This document shows positions 41,232-52,700 of a stretch of 64,000 bases of DNA, in pieces. The notes below the pieces were generated by a model. That model was given only the letters and a program-made list of their open reading frames with translations, was not told where the DNA came from and made no database searches. The stretch lies in IMG/VR virus record IMGVR_UViG_3300043446_005562, positions 62,001-126,000 of that record, one strand, 5' to 3'. The DNA is from a virus. Position 1 is the first letter of the stretch. Every line of letters starts with the position of its first letter. The position numbers were made by a program, and so were the translations under genes.

Positions 41232-43604
41232 TTAGCCGGCTGGATCCTGTTGCGCGCCGCCGCCTGCATCTATTTGTTCAGCAATACTGCCTGAATAAAC
41301 GCTATTTGTAACTTGGTGATTGGTTAGATAGGTGCCGTTTATGACAACCCATGTTTTATTGGCCGCTGTGCTGCCTTGATCGTATTTCACAAAATCGTAA
41401 ATACTTACATAGCATGGAATTGATGAATTTATGCCGGTTGAGTCTTGACGAAAACCTCTTAGTATTAATTGTGGATAATTTACCTGATTTACGCCATAAT
41501 AGCTAAATTGCGCAAAGACTGAGCCTGGATCAATAGCCCGTGCCGTGAATTGTGAGCTCGTCCCGGCTCCAGTTCCGCCGAATTTGTAAGTCATTGGAAA
41601 TGATCTCATGCCAGGTCTCCAAGTTTGGCCATAAATATTTACGTTGAATTTGACATTATCAATGCTCCAAGGCCAATGATTTGGAATACCTCTAACGTTT
41701 ATGCCATAGGACTCATAACCATATCGGAACGGGTCCGTAGCAATATTACCAATGTTTTTAAGATCACCAGTTGTTAAATCGACTGCTGCATGACTTGCTG
41801 TTCCAAGTGTACCTAAATCATTTAATACCCAATCTGTGATTGAGAATATTAATTGAAAGGTCACAACCTTTCCGACTTTTGTGTAATAACCGGCCTCATC
41901 GCCAATTGTAGGCTGTGCATTCTTAAGACCAGTATTTGAGGTTGATGCTGGTGCAGGCAGTGTTGAATTTCCAGCAAACCGTATGACCGGGGTAAAGGTT
42001 CCTTCTTGATACTCGTCTAACACATTTGCGTCCGTGCTATTGGCAGTTGGTACGGTACTGGTTGAAACTGGGAATGGTACTGCGCTATTTAGTCTATTTG
42101 CTTTAATACGTAGCGCATAATCGCTTGTGCTAGACGTACCTGCTCCAAGAAATATCTCCTTTGCGGTATTTGGTGCAAGCAACATCAAGTTACCACCGCT
42201 TGCTCCACCGCTCTTTACGGTCATATCGCCATTTGAGCCAGTTCCAGTAGAGGTGATTATGAATGCTGTGTTTGAGGTAAGATCAGTATCGGTCAAAACT
42301 GCAGTCGATGAATTATTCTTGAGAGTTAGTGAAATTTGATCAAGTACAACATTATCGATTGAATTGCCTGAATCTGATTTAATTAGGATATTATTGGTTG
42401 AGTTTGCAACGTTATTTGGGTCAAAACCAATTCCAAATTTGTAGAGGCTGTCCCAATTAAAATGTAGCCCGTCAACCAACGCGCCAGTTATTTTTGAGTT
42501 AGCGTTTGAGCTGTTTTCAAGTATGCTATTGCTAAAACCAAATTTAAGAATTCTATTATTTGGCGGAGAAGACGTTGTTGCGCCAGCCGCTGTTTTCTTG
42601 TTTATGGTCCACGTGAATCTAGAGTTAAGAGCCGGTGTTGTTGTTGTGTCAGCCGAGTGCAGATTAAAATCCACGCGAATCACAGCTTTTCCTGGAATTG
42701 AAGTGTCAGATATTCTAAATTTGCGGACTCTTAGATTTTGATAGGTTGGGCTTATTACGTAATTTGCGGTACCTGAATTTGTTAAATGACCTTCTGCTAA
42801 ATCGTCAACTGATCCCAATTCAAGTTGATGACGGTGACCGGTTGCGCCGTTTAAATGATCAGCTTCGGTTGCTGCATTCGAGGCTTCATAATAAGAATAC
42901 AACGAGAGCAGTGAAGTGTATGGAAAGGCATCCTCATTTATGTCTAACGAAGGCAATGAGCCTAAACGATTGGTGCTTGGAGTTACAGCGTAACCATTGA
43001 TTGAGCTTGCGCCAGAGACTATATTTTTTGCAGTATTTGGATCAAAATTAAAGAGAACTGTTTGAGAGTTTTGAGCAGTTCCGCCTGAAATTATCCAGTT
43101 GGGTGCATTTGTTGTATAGGCTCCCTGCGTACCGGCTGTTGTAATTCTATCAATTCCTCTAGAATTTTTAATTGGAATTAGAATCTTTGAAATCGCGGAG
43201 GCATTGATACCTAACTGCCAAGTAGAACTGCCAGCTAATGAGATAGAGTTAAAAATATCGTAAAAGTCGGTAATAACATCCCAGCCGCTTGAGCCGCTTG
43301 CAGTTTTCTTGTAAATCTTATCGTCTGTTATAAAATAATCCCCAATCACGGCGCTAGTTACAGCACCGGATGTAATTGTTACGCCTGTCGTTAGGGCAGT
43401 ATCTGAATATATTTGTGGGCCAGCCTCACCCTGAGGTCCGATTGGGCCCTGTGGACCAGCTGCGCCAGTTGAACCGGTTGCACCGGCTGGACCAGGTTCG
43501 CCAAAGCCTAACGCAAGGAGCTGGTTAAAATTAAAATTAAGTTTGCTGGCTAAGTCGGCCGGATTGTCTACCGAGAAGACTTCTTTTAGATTAATGTTTA
43601 TCAT
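41232..43604 (-). CDS. Tail appendage protein with short classical collagen-like segment
   Basis: A 790-residue protein. A helical start (SVDNPADLASKLNFNFNQLL) is followed at about residues 36-65 by Gly-X-Y triplets rich in proline (GEPGPAGATGSTGAAG, GPQGPIGPQGEAGP), as in ordinary phage collagen-like trimerisers. The remaining 720 residues are beta-rich and Ser/Thr/Asn-rich (for example DGLHFNWDSLYKFGIGF) and end in GGGAQQDPAG. It is probably a trimeric fibre or baseplate appendage. The proline-rich collagen here contrasts with the proline-poor repeats in the two giant fibres. It starts one base into the stop of the 2058-residue gene. Confidence 0.65.
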   Translation of the reverse strand: MININLKEVFSVDNPADLASKLNFNFNQLLALGFGEPGPAGATGSTGAAGPQGPIGPQGEAGPQIYSDTALTTGVTITSGAVTSAVIGDYFITDDKIYKKTASGSSGWDVITDFYDIFNSISLAGSSTWQLGINASAISKILIPIKNSRGIDRITTAGTQGAYTTNAPNWIISGGTAQNSQTVLFNFDPNTAKNIVSGASSINGYAVTPSTNRLGSLPSLDINEDAFPYTSLLSLYSYYEASNAATEADHLNGATGHRHQLELGSVDDLAEGHLTNSGTANYVISPTYQNLRVRKFRISDTSIPGKAVIRVDFNLHSADTTTTPALNSRFTWTINKKTAAGATTSSPPNNRILKFGFSNSILENSSNANSKITGALVDGLHFNWDSLYKFGIGFDPNNVANSTNNILIKSDSGNSIDNVVLDQISLTLKNNSSTAVLTDTDLTSNTAFIITSTGTGSNGDMTVKSGGASGGNLMLLAPNTAKEIFLGAGTSSTSDYALRIKANRLNSAVPFPVSTSTVPTANSTDANVLDEYQEGTFTPVIRFAGNSTLPAPASTSNTGLKNAQPTIGDEAGYYTKVGKVVTFQLIFSITDWVLNDLGTLGTASHAAVDLTTGDLKNIGNIATDPFRYGYESYGINVRGIPNHWPWSIDNVKFNVNIYGQTWRPGMRSFPMTYKFGGTGAGTSSQFTARAIDPGSVFAQFSYYGVNQVNYPQLILRGFRQDSTGINSSIPCYVSIYDFVKYDQGSTAANKTWVVINGTYLTNHQVTNSVYSGSIAEQIDAGGGAQQDPAG

Positions 43605-46600
43605 TAAATATATTTAATTTTTAATTTTGGCACCAAGCTTATTCCAGTACTCGGTTTTTTAAGAATCGATCCTGATAAGATTGCTGAATTAGAATTATTT
43701 ATTTTGACCCCTTTAATTAGAGAATAGTCTAGATTATCTAACTGATTGTAAGGCACGTCTGCAATACTAAAGTTTGCAGCATAATTTGGTTTTTCGTAAA
43801 AATCTATCATGTCTAGCGCATAGAGTTTCACTAGATTTTGAAGGGTGTAATTGGTTAGATACTGCTCAAATGTTGAATTTGGGAAAAGTAGATCAGACGA
43901 TTCAATCGGTTGATTATTTGCGTCCTTAAAGAATTTTTGGAATTCTGATCTTAATCCATTATTGATTAGAGCCTTTGCAATGATCTTTCTCAGGTTGAAT
44001 TTTAACTTTATTTCAGCAGTATACTCCGAATAGATGATATCGATTGATTCGCCAGTTGCGTCTTTTAGATTTGCAAAGTATGAATCAGGATTTTCAAAAA
44101 TCTGATTTGTAACTGAAAGCACATTAAAAGAACCGACTGTGAAATTCTGTGGAACGTTCAATAGTTTTGAAACAAATGAATAGTCTTCGATTACGCGCTT
44201 TGTACCAGCTAGCGGATAGCGATTGGCTTTGTTAAAATATGCATAATGGTATCCTAGATCCCAACTGCTGGCTAGGCAGTTATAAGTAGATTGATCAATT
44301 GGAGTTTCTGCAATTAATGGGTATTGGGCCTTATACGAGCTATTTCCTTCAAAATCTAAAATCGCTTTTGTTGAATATTTTACAAATGAGAATTCTGGTA
44401 ATTTAAAGAAGTTAGCCACTCTTGGATTCAATAGTGAATTTGAGCCGCTTACTTCAAAATTACCAAGCTGAGTTGAATATTTAAAACCAGTCAATGGTCT
44501 AAATAGAATATCGTATTCCCCAGAATATCTGAATATTTCGTAATTGTTTGAGTTAGCTTCGTAAATTTGAAATCCTCCCAGTACTTCAGCACTCGCTGTT
44601 TGTACATAGGTTTCTTTAAGTGCAACTTGCGTATTTTTATTAATTTCATCAGCTCTTTCAATTGCTATTGAAATTTTTTGATTCTCCAGTAATTGACCGC
44701 CATCATAGGTTTCATAAGAGATCAACGGTGAATTTCTTTCCAATAGTTTGACAAAATTTGCAAACGAGATATTCTTAAATAGATTTGCAAAATAATCCTT
44801 TCCGCCAAAGAGCTGGAATTGCTGAGATGAATTCAACCAGGTATTTGAACTTCCGCCCGGAAATGAAACGCCTGAGATTGAAATAGTTGGCCCAATTGAT
44901 GTTGCTGATACTACTGGTTGTATTATTGAAAGCTGGCGCTTACACTGAATTTGCCAGTCATTTGAATTTGAGCCGCTGCCAACATTACTTCTGACAACAA
45001 ATTGCAGATAAAGATCAGTAAGATTTGGTGCAATCGTTATTTGAGTAACCTGGCCTATTAAATATTGGGTTGGATCTGCTAGATCTGAAACTGTTATGAT
45101 ATCGCCCAATTTAAGTGGAGTTGAGGTTACGCTGCTTAGCGTTGCTCTAAGATACAGATCAGTATAGTCATTTGCAAGATCAATTCCCGGAAATGCGGTT
45201 GTGGTAGTTGTGGTTGTGGCCGGCGCTGTTGTTGTGGTTGTTGTACCAGCGGCTGTTGTAGTTGAGGTTGTTGTAGTGGTCGCCGGATCAATGATTATGA
45301 AGCTTGAAAAACCTGCATCTATGGTTTCCGGCGATTCAAAAAGTAGTATATTATCATTGACGATTCGTAGTAAGTGAGACGTAATTGTTGAATTAGATAG
45401 ATCACTCTTGATAATATCTTGTTGAGCCGTTGAATCTAATATTGTACTTGTTCTTACTGGTATTGAAATTTCTCCGTTTTTTCCAATAAACATTAATGGC
45501 GCAAATGCAGGCAACGGTGAAGAGTTACCAAGTGAAGTATTGGTCAGATAATCGTGAGATGCACTAATTGGATTAACAAAGTCTTCAAGTCTAAAGCTTA
45601 GTTCTGGCATTTGAAAAAGCTGTGCAGCATTCGTTAAATATTTTGAACCTGTAATACTAACTCCAGTTGGACTAATGTCTACACCGGTTGCAAGTTTAAC
45701 CGTTGAAAATGATGACTTTGTGCTATTGTATTTTTTATCCCTAGCTGCGTAAATGAAATTGTAAGTTAAGTTTGAAACTCCATTTTGATTGAATTTAAGT
45801 CGGTAATCTCCAAATACTCCTAAATAGCTTGGCTTGGCTGAAATGATGCTAAGTTTGTTGTCTAGTGTTAATTGAATTTGGGTTAGATTTGGAGAATCGG
45901 TTGAATTATCGTAGAGTCTAACTATTCTAGAGCTGGTCGTTCCTAACAGGGCATACGCTGGCTGACTAATTGTAAAAAATTGAGTTGCTAATTCCCCGTT
46001 AGAAGATCCGCTTAATAGCTGTTGGGAAGTTGATTTTGTGTAAATTTGACTATCTCCAAATGCCATGATGAATTGGCTATCGGTTGGGTCACTACCCTTT
46101 TTAACCAAAATCACTGAATTTGAGGTTGGTGTGTATGAAAAGGTCTGACCAGTTGCCGGATTCGTAAATGTACCAGATAGATTTGAAACATCTGGATAGG
46201 CACCTGCTTTTAATGAAGTAAACTCCAGATCGCCATATCCGCTAGGATCATCAAGAGTTTCATAAATTGCTGAAATTGTGTAAATTGTTGGAGCAGCATC
46301 ATTTAGGATATTTTCATCCAAAAATAATTTAGTTTGATCCAATCTATTATCTTGGAATTGCAGCGACTCGGCCAGCAGAACTGGATTAATTTGACTAATA
46401 TCACTTAATGCTAGCTCAATCAAAATCAAGATTGATTTAGCATTGGTATTTTCAATAACTCTAAATTTAACTGGAGATTGAGGGCCAGTTAAGTCCTCTG
46501 GGATAGGCTTTAGCAAAATACTAAAATTGTAGTCTTCGAATCTATCAGTTGTTATTGAGATTTGATCGTTGACTATTTCTGAGAATACAAATTTTGCTCC

Positions 46601-49600
46601 ATTGAATACTGTGGTATACTGATTTGAAAATTCATCCTTTATTAATTTAGAATATCTAAATTGAGGTCGATCTATTTCAACTCCATCAAATGTTGGAATA
46701 TAGGTAAAATATCTTTCAAAATAAGCAGACTCATTAATAAGAGAGGATACGCTTAATGGTTCATCAAAGTAATAGTAATTCTTTTTTATTAAATTAGCAT
46801 CCTTTGTATAATCAAAATCAGATTCAATATAGAACCATTCGTGTGTTAATTTTTCAGCGGTGGGTGCGGTTTCACGATGAGATGGGCCAAAATTATCTTT
46901 ACCAAATAGTATATCAGAATTCAAGCGATAGGTATTTCCCCTAGAATCGGTTGAATTACTGATTCCCCATTTAGAAATATACGGTATGATCTTACCTTCA
47001 TTTGCAAATTCAGTTGAATAATTCTCAAGGTAGATATCGTATTCTGTTTTTAAATTACTGGTTGTAAATTTTTCACGATAAGGATAGGTCAAAGCCTCTT
47101 GGTTTGGTTTTGTGTGGTCTGCGCCTAATCCAAAAAATCCAGTAAAAGTCTGTAAATTATTATCTTGATCTTGCATGCCAATATCAAGCCTTACTGAATT
47201 TGCTGAATACGGTAAATATTCGGATTTGGTTAGGATGACATCTCCTGATACTACTTGATATGAATGTAAGCCAGTTAAATTAAACCACACGGTATTATCT
47301 CCAGCTGAGTCAGTATCAATTTGCTGACCGTTAATCAAGATGGAACCTGATCCAATCATTGTGTATCGGTATTGCGTAAAATCCAATATTTTAGTATTTA
47401 CTGGTACGTAATAGTATTGATATAGATCTAATTCTGGAATTTTAGAGTATTCTGAAATGTGTCTTGTAAAATCAATATCCTTTGTGTCAAAAATTGATAA
47501 TATTCCAAATTTGGGTTTAAAAAGATTACGTATCTCAATTTTATCGTAGCTGATGAGGGTAGATTCTTCATCTTGCAACATTAGCGTTGAGTATTTGCTA
47601 AATGCCAAAGTCTTTTCCAGATTTAGTCCACCGGTTTCATTGTTGATATTCGCAGCTGAATTGCAGACTCTCAATATTTTAGACCAGTTCTTGTCAGTTT
47701 TTACAACGATATCGTTGATTACTGGAAGAATTTTATCAATGTTTTGAACCGGTATAACCGCTTGTGTCTGACCAACAAAACCACCATCTGCGTAAATCAC
47801 ATTTTGAGTCAATGCTGAGTTAATCAAAATGGCTGAACCACTTTGTAGAGTTTGAACAGCTAGCATTCCGAACTTATTGCCATAGGCTTGAGTCTGAATG
47901 TAGGCTTTATTCAAAAATGAATCGCCTGTTAAAAAGGAGTTATTTAAACTCTTTGCAATTTTTACAATGGTTTTTGCCAATTGAGTTAGATCCGTGTGGA
48001 CAGGCGCTGAGGTCGTTGTTGTAGTGGTTGTGCCCGCAACCGTCGTTGTAGTTGTAGTGCCGGCAATCGTTGTTGTTGTAGTGGTCTGTAATGAATTTTC
48101 AAGATTCACATAGATTCTTGAGCCAAGTGCTCCTTTAACATAGTTAGAGCCATCCCAAATCCATTTCGATCCGTTTGCTGAAGAAATGTATTGAGTTCCA
48201 ATTATTTGTGGAGTTCCTGTAAAAATGCTTGATGCATCATTTGGTGAGGCTGTACTAAATTCAACCTCAAGTATGGTTGGATATTCCAATGAATATTCTT
48301 CGCCATTTGTAAAGTAATTGCTTACAAACACAATATCATCATATCGACCATCATTATTGGAACGATCAAAGGTTGATCCATTTTGATGATACACTCTAAT
48401 TGTGTCTAGATGATTTGGAACCTGATCTAGAGTTAATTCAACGGTTGATCTTGTATTTAGAGTGTATGCAGTTGCAAGTTCTTGTGAAAATATATCATTT
48501 GGGCCAAACATTGTTCCCAAGTCCAATGCTGTGTCGTCTATTGTAAATTCAGCGGTTGTTCCAACCTGAGAAAAGGTCTGTTGATTAAGATCATCGTGTT
48601 GAATTTTTAAAAAGTGTAAATTATCTTTACTACGAAGATACGGAAAGAAAAGAGTATCTTCATTACTTAGCGCTGAGTTAAAAAATGTAAGATCCGAGTT
48701 CACACTGCTTGCTCTAAGCTTGATTCCATTTGGATTTGTAATGTTAACGCTAACATCATCTGACTGGCTAAATTTACGAGGTAATGGATTGTCGTTATCT
48801 TGTTCATTTTCATACATTTGATCAAGGTCAATATTGATTGACTCTAGATCGATTGCATTGCAATAAAAACCTAAATACCTATTGAATGAATATTGATCGG
48901 AGACTGTGTCGTCAAATAAAAATTCAAGATTTAATATTTTTGGATAGATGACATTATTTCTCTCAAAACCTTCAGTAACGTATTTTTCAAGTTTTAATTG
49001 AGGTGATGCTTTGTATAGAGCGTCTGCTAGGATTTCAGGTATTTCAACGTAGGTCCCAGCATTAATACTGGCGCCGCGATACAGCGAATATTTACTCTCT
49101 TTAAAATTAACATAGAGCGGATTGACTGGATACATTGGATCAGCCACCATATTTCGAATGTATTTACCAATTTTAGAATTGGCATTTAGGGGTATTGCCT
49201 TTAGAATAGTTGCATCCTGAAAAAGATTCAGCGCAAAGGTTTTGTCGCTAATTGCTGGCGTTGCATAGGTTTCAGTTGGTGAAACTCCTAATACTGAGTT
49301 ATCTAGCCATTGGCCAGCTGTATAGTTTGAGGCACCAGGTATTCTAAGTATTACAAAGTATTCAGGCAAAACTTTATCAACGTAAAGTGGTGCAAAATAG
49401 CTAAACTTTTCTGAATAGTTTTTAGTGGTCAAGTATTTTGCGCCGCTGGAATAGAGATCAAAATCGTATTGGTCCTTTAGGTCTTTTGCAACCACATCGG
49501 TTCTAATTGAAGAACCCAATGCATACGATATTGAATTGGGAGTCTTTCCCATATCGTAAAATTTAAAAATATTTACGGCATGATTGGAATTTTCCCCAAT

Positions 49601-49780
49601 TGGAAATTTCTTGTACTTTTGACTTGCGAGTGAACTTGTTGCATCAATTGAATTAAACCACAAATTTCCAACCGAATCTACTGTTAACTTTAAATTAGAA
49701 GTTAATTTTGGATTGGTTCGAAGTAGACCAAAGCTAACGTTTCGGTCAGTTAATTTTGTGTATGATAAATTACTTGACAA
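43604..49780 (-). CDS. Very large virion protein (2058 aa) with poly-Thr linkers
   Basis: A 2058-residue beta-rich protein. Two mucin-like linkers of threonine blocks (TTTTTTIAG/TVAG and TTTAAG/APATT types) lie at about residues 563-595 and 1497-1530 and divide it into three parts of about 560, 900 and 530 residues. No membrane segment or catalytic motif is visible. The N-terminal part begins SYTKLTDRNVSFGLLRTNPK. The size, the late operon and the neighbours make a baseplate- or tail-associated structural protein likely. I recognise no T4 counterpart. The gene is spaced 15 bases from the 1210-residue gene. Confidence 0.6.
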   Translation of the reverse strand: MSSNLSYTKLTDRNVSFGLLRTNPKLTSNLKLTVDSVGNLWFNSIDATSSLASQKYKKFPIGENSNHAVNIFKFYDMGKTPNSISYALGSSIRTDVVAKDLKDQYDFDLYSSGAKYLTTKNYSEKFSYFAPLYVDKVLPEYFVILRIPGASNYTAGQWLDNSVLGVSPTETYATPAISDKTFALNLFQDATILKAIPLNANSKIGKYIRNMVADPMYPVNPLYVNFKESKYSLYRGASINAGTYVEIPEILADALYKASPQLKLEKYVTEGFERNNVIYPKILNLEFLFDDTVSDQYSFNRYLGFYCNAIDLESINIDLDQMYENEQDNDNPLPRKFSQSDDVSVNITNPNGIKLRASSVNSDLTFFNSALSNEDTLFFPYLRSKDNLHFLKIQHDDLNQQTFSQVGTTAEFTIDDTALDLGTMFGPNDIFSQELATAYTLNTRSTVELTLDQVPNHLDTIRVYHQNGSTFDRSNNDGRYDDIVFVSNYFTNGEEYSLEYPTILEVEFSTASPNDASSIFTGTPQIIGTQYISSANGSKWIWDGSNYVKGALGSRIYVNLENSLQTTTTTTIAGTTTTTTVAGTTTTTTTSAPVHTDLTQLAKTIVKIAKSLNNSFLTGDSFLNKAYIQTQAYGNKFGMLAVQTLQSGSAILINSALTQNVIYADGGFVGQTQAVIPVQNIDKILPVINDIVVKTDKNWSKILRVCNSAANINNETGGLNLEKTLAFSKYSTLMLQDEESTLISYDKIEIRNLFKPKFGILSIFDTKDIDFTRHISEYSKIPELDLYQYYYVPVNTKILDFTQYRYTMIGSGSILINGQQIDTDSAGDNTVWFNLTGLHSYQVVSGDVILTKSEYLPYSANSVRLDIGMQDQDNNLQTFTGFFGLGADHTKPNQEALTYPYREKFTTSNLKTEYDIYLENYSTEFANEGKIIPYISKWGISNSTDSRGNTYRLNSDILFGKDNFGPSHRETAPTAEKLTHEWFYIESDFDYTKDANLIKKNYYYFDEPLSVSSLINESAYFERYFTYIPTFDGVEIDRPQFRYSKLIKDEFSNQYTTVFNGAKFVFSEIVNDQISITTDRFEDYNFSILLKPIPEDLTGPQSPVKFRVIENTNAKSILILIELALSDISQINPVLLAESLQFQDNRLDQTKLFLDENILNDAAPTIYTISAIYETLDDPSGYGDLEFTSLKAGAYPDVSNLSGTFTNPATGQTFSYTPTSNSVILVKKGSDPTDSQFIMAFGDSQIYTKSTSQQLLSGSSNGELATQFFTISQPAYALLGTTSSRIVRLYDNSTDSPNLTQIQLTLDNKLSIISAKPSYLGVFGDYRLKFNQNGVSNLTYNFIYAARDKKYNSTKSSFSTVKLATGVDISPTGVSITGSKYLTNAAQLFQMPELSFRLEDFVNPISASHDYLTNTSLGNSSPLPAFAPLMFIGKNGEISIPVRTSTILDSTAQQDIIKSDLSNSTITSHLLRIVNDNILLFESPETIDAGFSSFIIIDPATTTTTSTTTAAGTTTTTTAPATTTTTTTAFPGIDLANDYTDLYLRATLSSVTSTPLKLGDIITVSDLADPTQYLIGQVTQITIAPNLTDLYLQFVVRSNVGSGSNSNDWQIQCKRQLSIIQPVVSATSIGPTISISGVSFPGGSSNTWLNSSQQFQLFGGKDYFANLFKNISFANFVKLLERNSPLISYETYDGGQLLENQKISIAIERADEINKNTQVALKETYVQTASAEVLGGFQIYEANSNNYEIFRYSGEYDILFRPLTGFKYSTQLGNFEVSGSNSLLNPRVANFFKLPEFSFVKYSTKAILDFEGNSSYKAQYPLIAETPIDQSTYNCLASSWDLGYHYAYFNKANRYPLAGTKRVIEDYSFVSKLLNVPQNFTVGSFNVLSVTNQIFENPDSYFANLKDATGESIDIIYSEYTAEIKLKFNLRKIIAKALINNGLRSEFQKFFKDANNQPIESSDLLFPNSTFEQYLTNYTLQNLVKLYALDMIDFYEKPNYAANFSIADVPYNQLDNLDYSLIKGVKINNSNSAILSGSILKKPSTGISLVPKLKIKYI
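45195..45285 (-). repeat. Poly-Thr coding block in the 2058-residue protein
   Basis: Threonine runs with AAG and AP spacers (about residues 1497-1530), of the same type as in the 944-residue protein. A likely slippage site and flexible linker. Confidence 0.7.
47995..48090 (-). repeat. Poly-Thr coding block in the 2058-residue protein, N-terminal
   Basis: Threonine blocks separated by IAG and VAG, ending TTTSAPVHT (about residues 563-595). It separates two large beta-rich parts. Confidence 0.7.
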
Positions 49781-49795
49781 ATGTTAATAGTATTT

Positions 49796-52700
49796 TTATA
49801 TGGTGTTGGTGGTTGGTGCAACGGCTGTTGTATTAGTTATTGTAGTGAACGACGTTGGAACGGTTTTTGTTGTTTCTTTGTCGTATTCCGCGCTCACCAA
49901 CACATCAAAAGAAAAAGTCTCTTCTTTTAGAGAAATGTCTAATCCAATCTTTTTTGCGTATTTTACATTTACTAATCCAGAAGTTGCATTTCCACGATAG
50001 CCTCCAACGTATTTTAAATAGTCGGAGCAACGATATTGAAATATTAATGGAATTTGTATAGCTGAGGTTGTGCCAAATTCAATAAGGCGTTTTGCTGCGG
50101 TTGGGCTAAAAGAGGTTGCGCCAATATCTTCATACGACTTTGGAGCAATATACAAATACGCGCCGCATGTGTATTTTCCAATTAAGTATCTGTCATTTTC
50201 GGTATAGCCTAATTTAATTGGATAATTTTCTTCTCTCATACCAGCTGAGGTCAACACCAACGGGCTTGGTGTGATTGGCGTTGAGTATGCAGCCTGCTGT
50301 TCGTAGCTTGCACCGAATGCATTTGTATTATCAGATACGGCAGTTTCACTGTGAATTGCTTGGCTAAACGGTAGAGTTATCTGTTTGGTTGCAGAGCTTG
50401 ATGAATAGACTGGTCTGTATAAATTTGACCAAGTTGAATTGTATTTTCCTCCAGCTTTAATATCCGGATGGTCAATTGAAATACAGAATTCTGAAAGAAG
50501 TCCTCCACCAATCGGCGAAGAGTTTGTATCAAGCAGACCGTTCCAAACGTTTGAATTTGGAGAATAGGACCCCAACAGAACAGTTAAGTTGCTCAAGGTT
50601 GGATCATAAGGTAGATAATGACCTGCTGCATACGGTACAGTTTGACCACCAATATTTACACCTTGATAACCGTAATTGCTGCTACTTAAAGTAGTATCGT
50701 ATGAAATATTATCTGGATCAGCGGTAGTTATCAACTGACGATCGCCTTCAACTAATTTTGTTGCTAAATTTACCGATTTACCTCTACGATAAATGATTTG
50801 ACCTTTTACTTGAGAGGATTGGTATCCACTAATTTGTCTAATTGCTGAAATATCACCTGCTGTAACATTTGAGATTGAAATCGGCGCAGCATCATATCTT
50901 AAACTTGTATGATATGCATCAGATGGTGAATTTGCAGGGTTGGAAACTGGTGCTTTTTCGCCAAGACCTCCAAGTAATGATGAAATTAATTGTAAAGGAG
51001 TTTGCGAAGCATTTTCTAACTGAATATAATATTGAGCAGTTATTATTTTACCGTGATCATAGGTAACGGTTGCGCCTGCACTATTTTTAATCTGATCTTT
51101 GTAATAACCTGCAAAGATTTCAACAGTTTGGCCGTTTTTGACTGAAATTTGGCCGCCGCTTTGATCAACCAGGCTCACCTTTAATTGGCCTGCACCCGTT
51201 GCAATTGACGTTTGAATTGCTGCAAGAGAATCTGTTATTGATTTTAGTTTGGTATAAAGATCAACAATGCTACCGTCTGACGAAAAGAATCCGCTTGCAA
51301 CGTCCTCCGCTCTGTGAGCGAAGTACTTGTCTCGACTCGTAAATGCGGTGCTTAAGTGAATGTCTAGGCCCTTTGCATTTAATTCATCTTGGAAATTTAT
51401 TCTGGCCTCTTCGGCAAAAACCTGCTGAGATATTACTGAAATATCTTCAATGCTTTGTAGGTTTGCTGGAAATTCTACTAATACTGAGTTTGACCAATCT
51501 GATTCGGTTGGATTTTCTGGCCAGCCTGCCTCGGATAGACTTTTTACCTTGATTTCAAGAACTTCGCCTTTATTAATGGGTAATTCTAATTGATTCGAAT
51601 TTACTACAGTTGGGTCAGATATTGACTCTTCTTGCCAAACATAAAAACCAGTTAATGGATCTAATTTTTTTACTCTAGGCTTTGTTAAAAATTCTTTCCA
51701 TGGAGATATTGAACCCTGTGTTTGATTACCGGCGCTGTCTGTTACCGGTATTTGAGTGGCCTCTTCACTTGCTCCAGTTTTACTTAGAATCCGATATTGA
51801 ACTTTAAACTGAACAATCTGTTGTAATCCATACGCCGTATCCTTTCCTGCTGGAATTGCCCAAAAGCCCTTTACCTTGTAAACTGGCGGTGAAATTAATT
51901 GAGGAGTTGAATTAACTGACGTTGTTACTGAGCTAACATAACTTGAATATTGAGTTGTTAGTGTGTTGCGCTCATCGGTTAATGTTGAAAGATCTTTGTT
52001 TAACTTTAATTTGATTGACTCTGTTAATTGAGCATTGGTATTTAACTCAGAACGCTTAGAACTAATTTGCTTATCGACTTCTCTAATTTGAGCCTTGAGA
52101 GACTCAATTGAAGAAATATTTTGCTTTACGTCCGCAATATCGTTGTCTGCTTGAATATGTGCATCTGTTCTAACTACTTTAAAACTTGCTGTGTCTAGCG
52201 TAACAAGGTTTGGAATTTGACCAAGCGCTGATGGTAATTTTTTCTCCTTTGCGTAATTCACAAACATTAAACCAAAATCTGACACGAATTGTTTGTAAAA
52301 ATCGCTCATTGTCATGGTCTTACCGTTGTTGAGACCTATTGTTAAAGTATTTGAAAATACTCCAACTCCTTTTGAATAACTCTCAGTTGAAAGCTTTAGC
52401 CTTGAGCTGATTGGTTTCAAAAAGATGACCTGACGATCATTATAGCCTATGTTAATCGGTAGAGTGGTTGCTGCTGCAATCTCTGGTTTTATTCTTAATT
52501 CTGTGCCTTGCGCAAGAGTTCCTATTCCAAATATTCTATTTAAAATAACAACTGAACCTGCGGTTTCAACTCCTTTTACTTCATATTCAGAGTTGTCTGC
52601 TGTTAAAAGACGATCTCCTATTTTTAAGGTTCTTTGCACCAAGCCATTTGGTGAAGATGCAAGTTTTTCATCGTATTTTAGAGTGTCTAACTTGTATTTG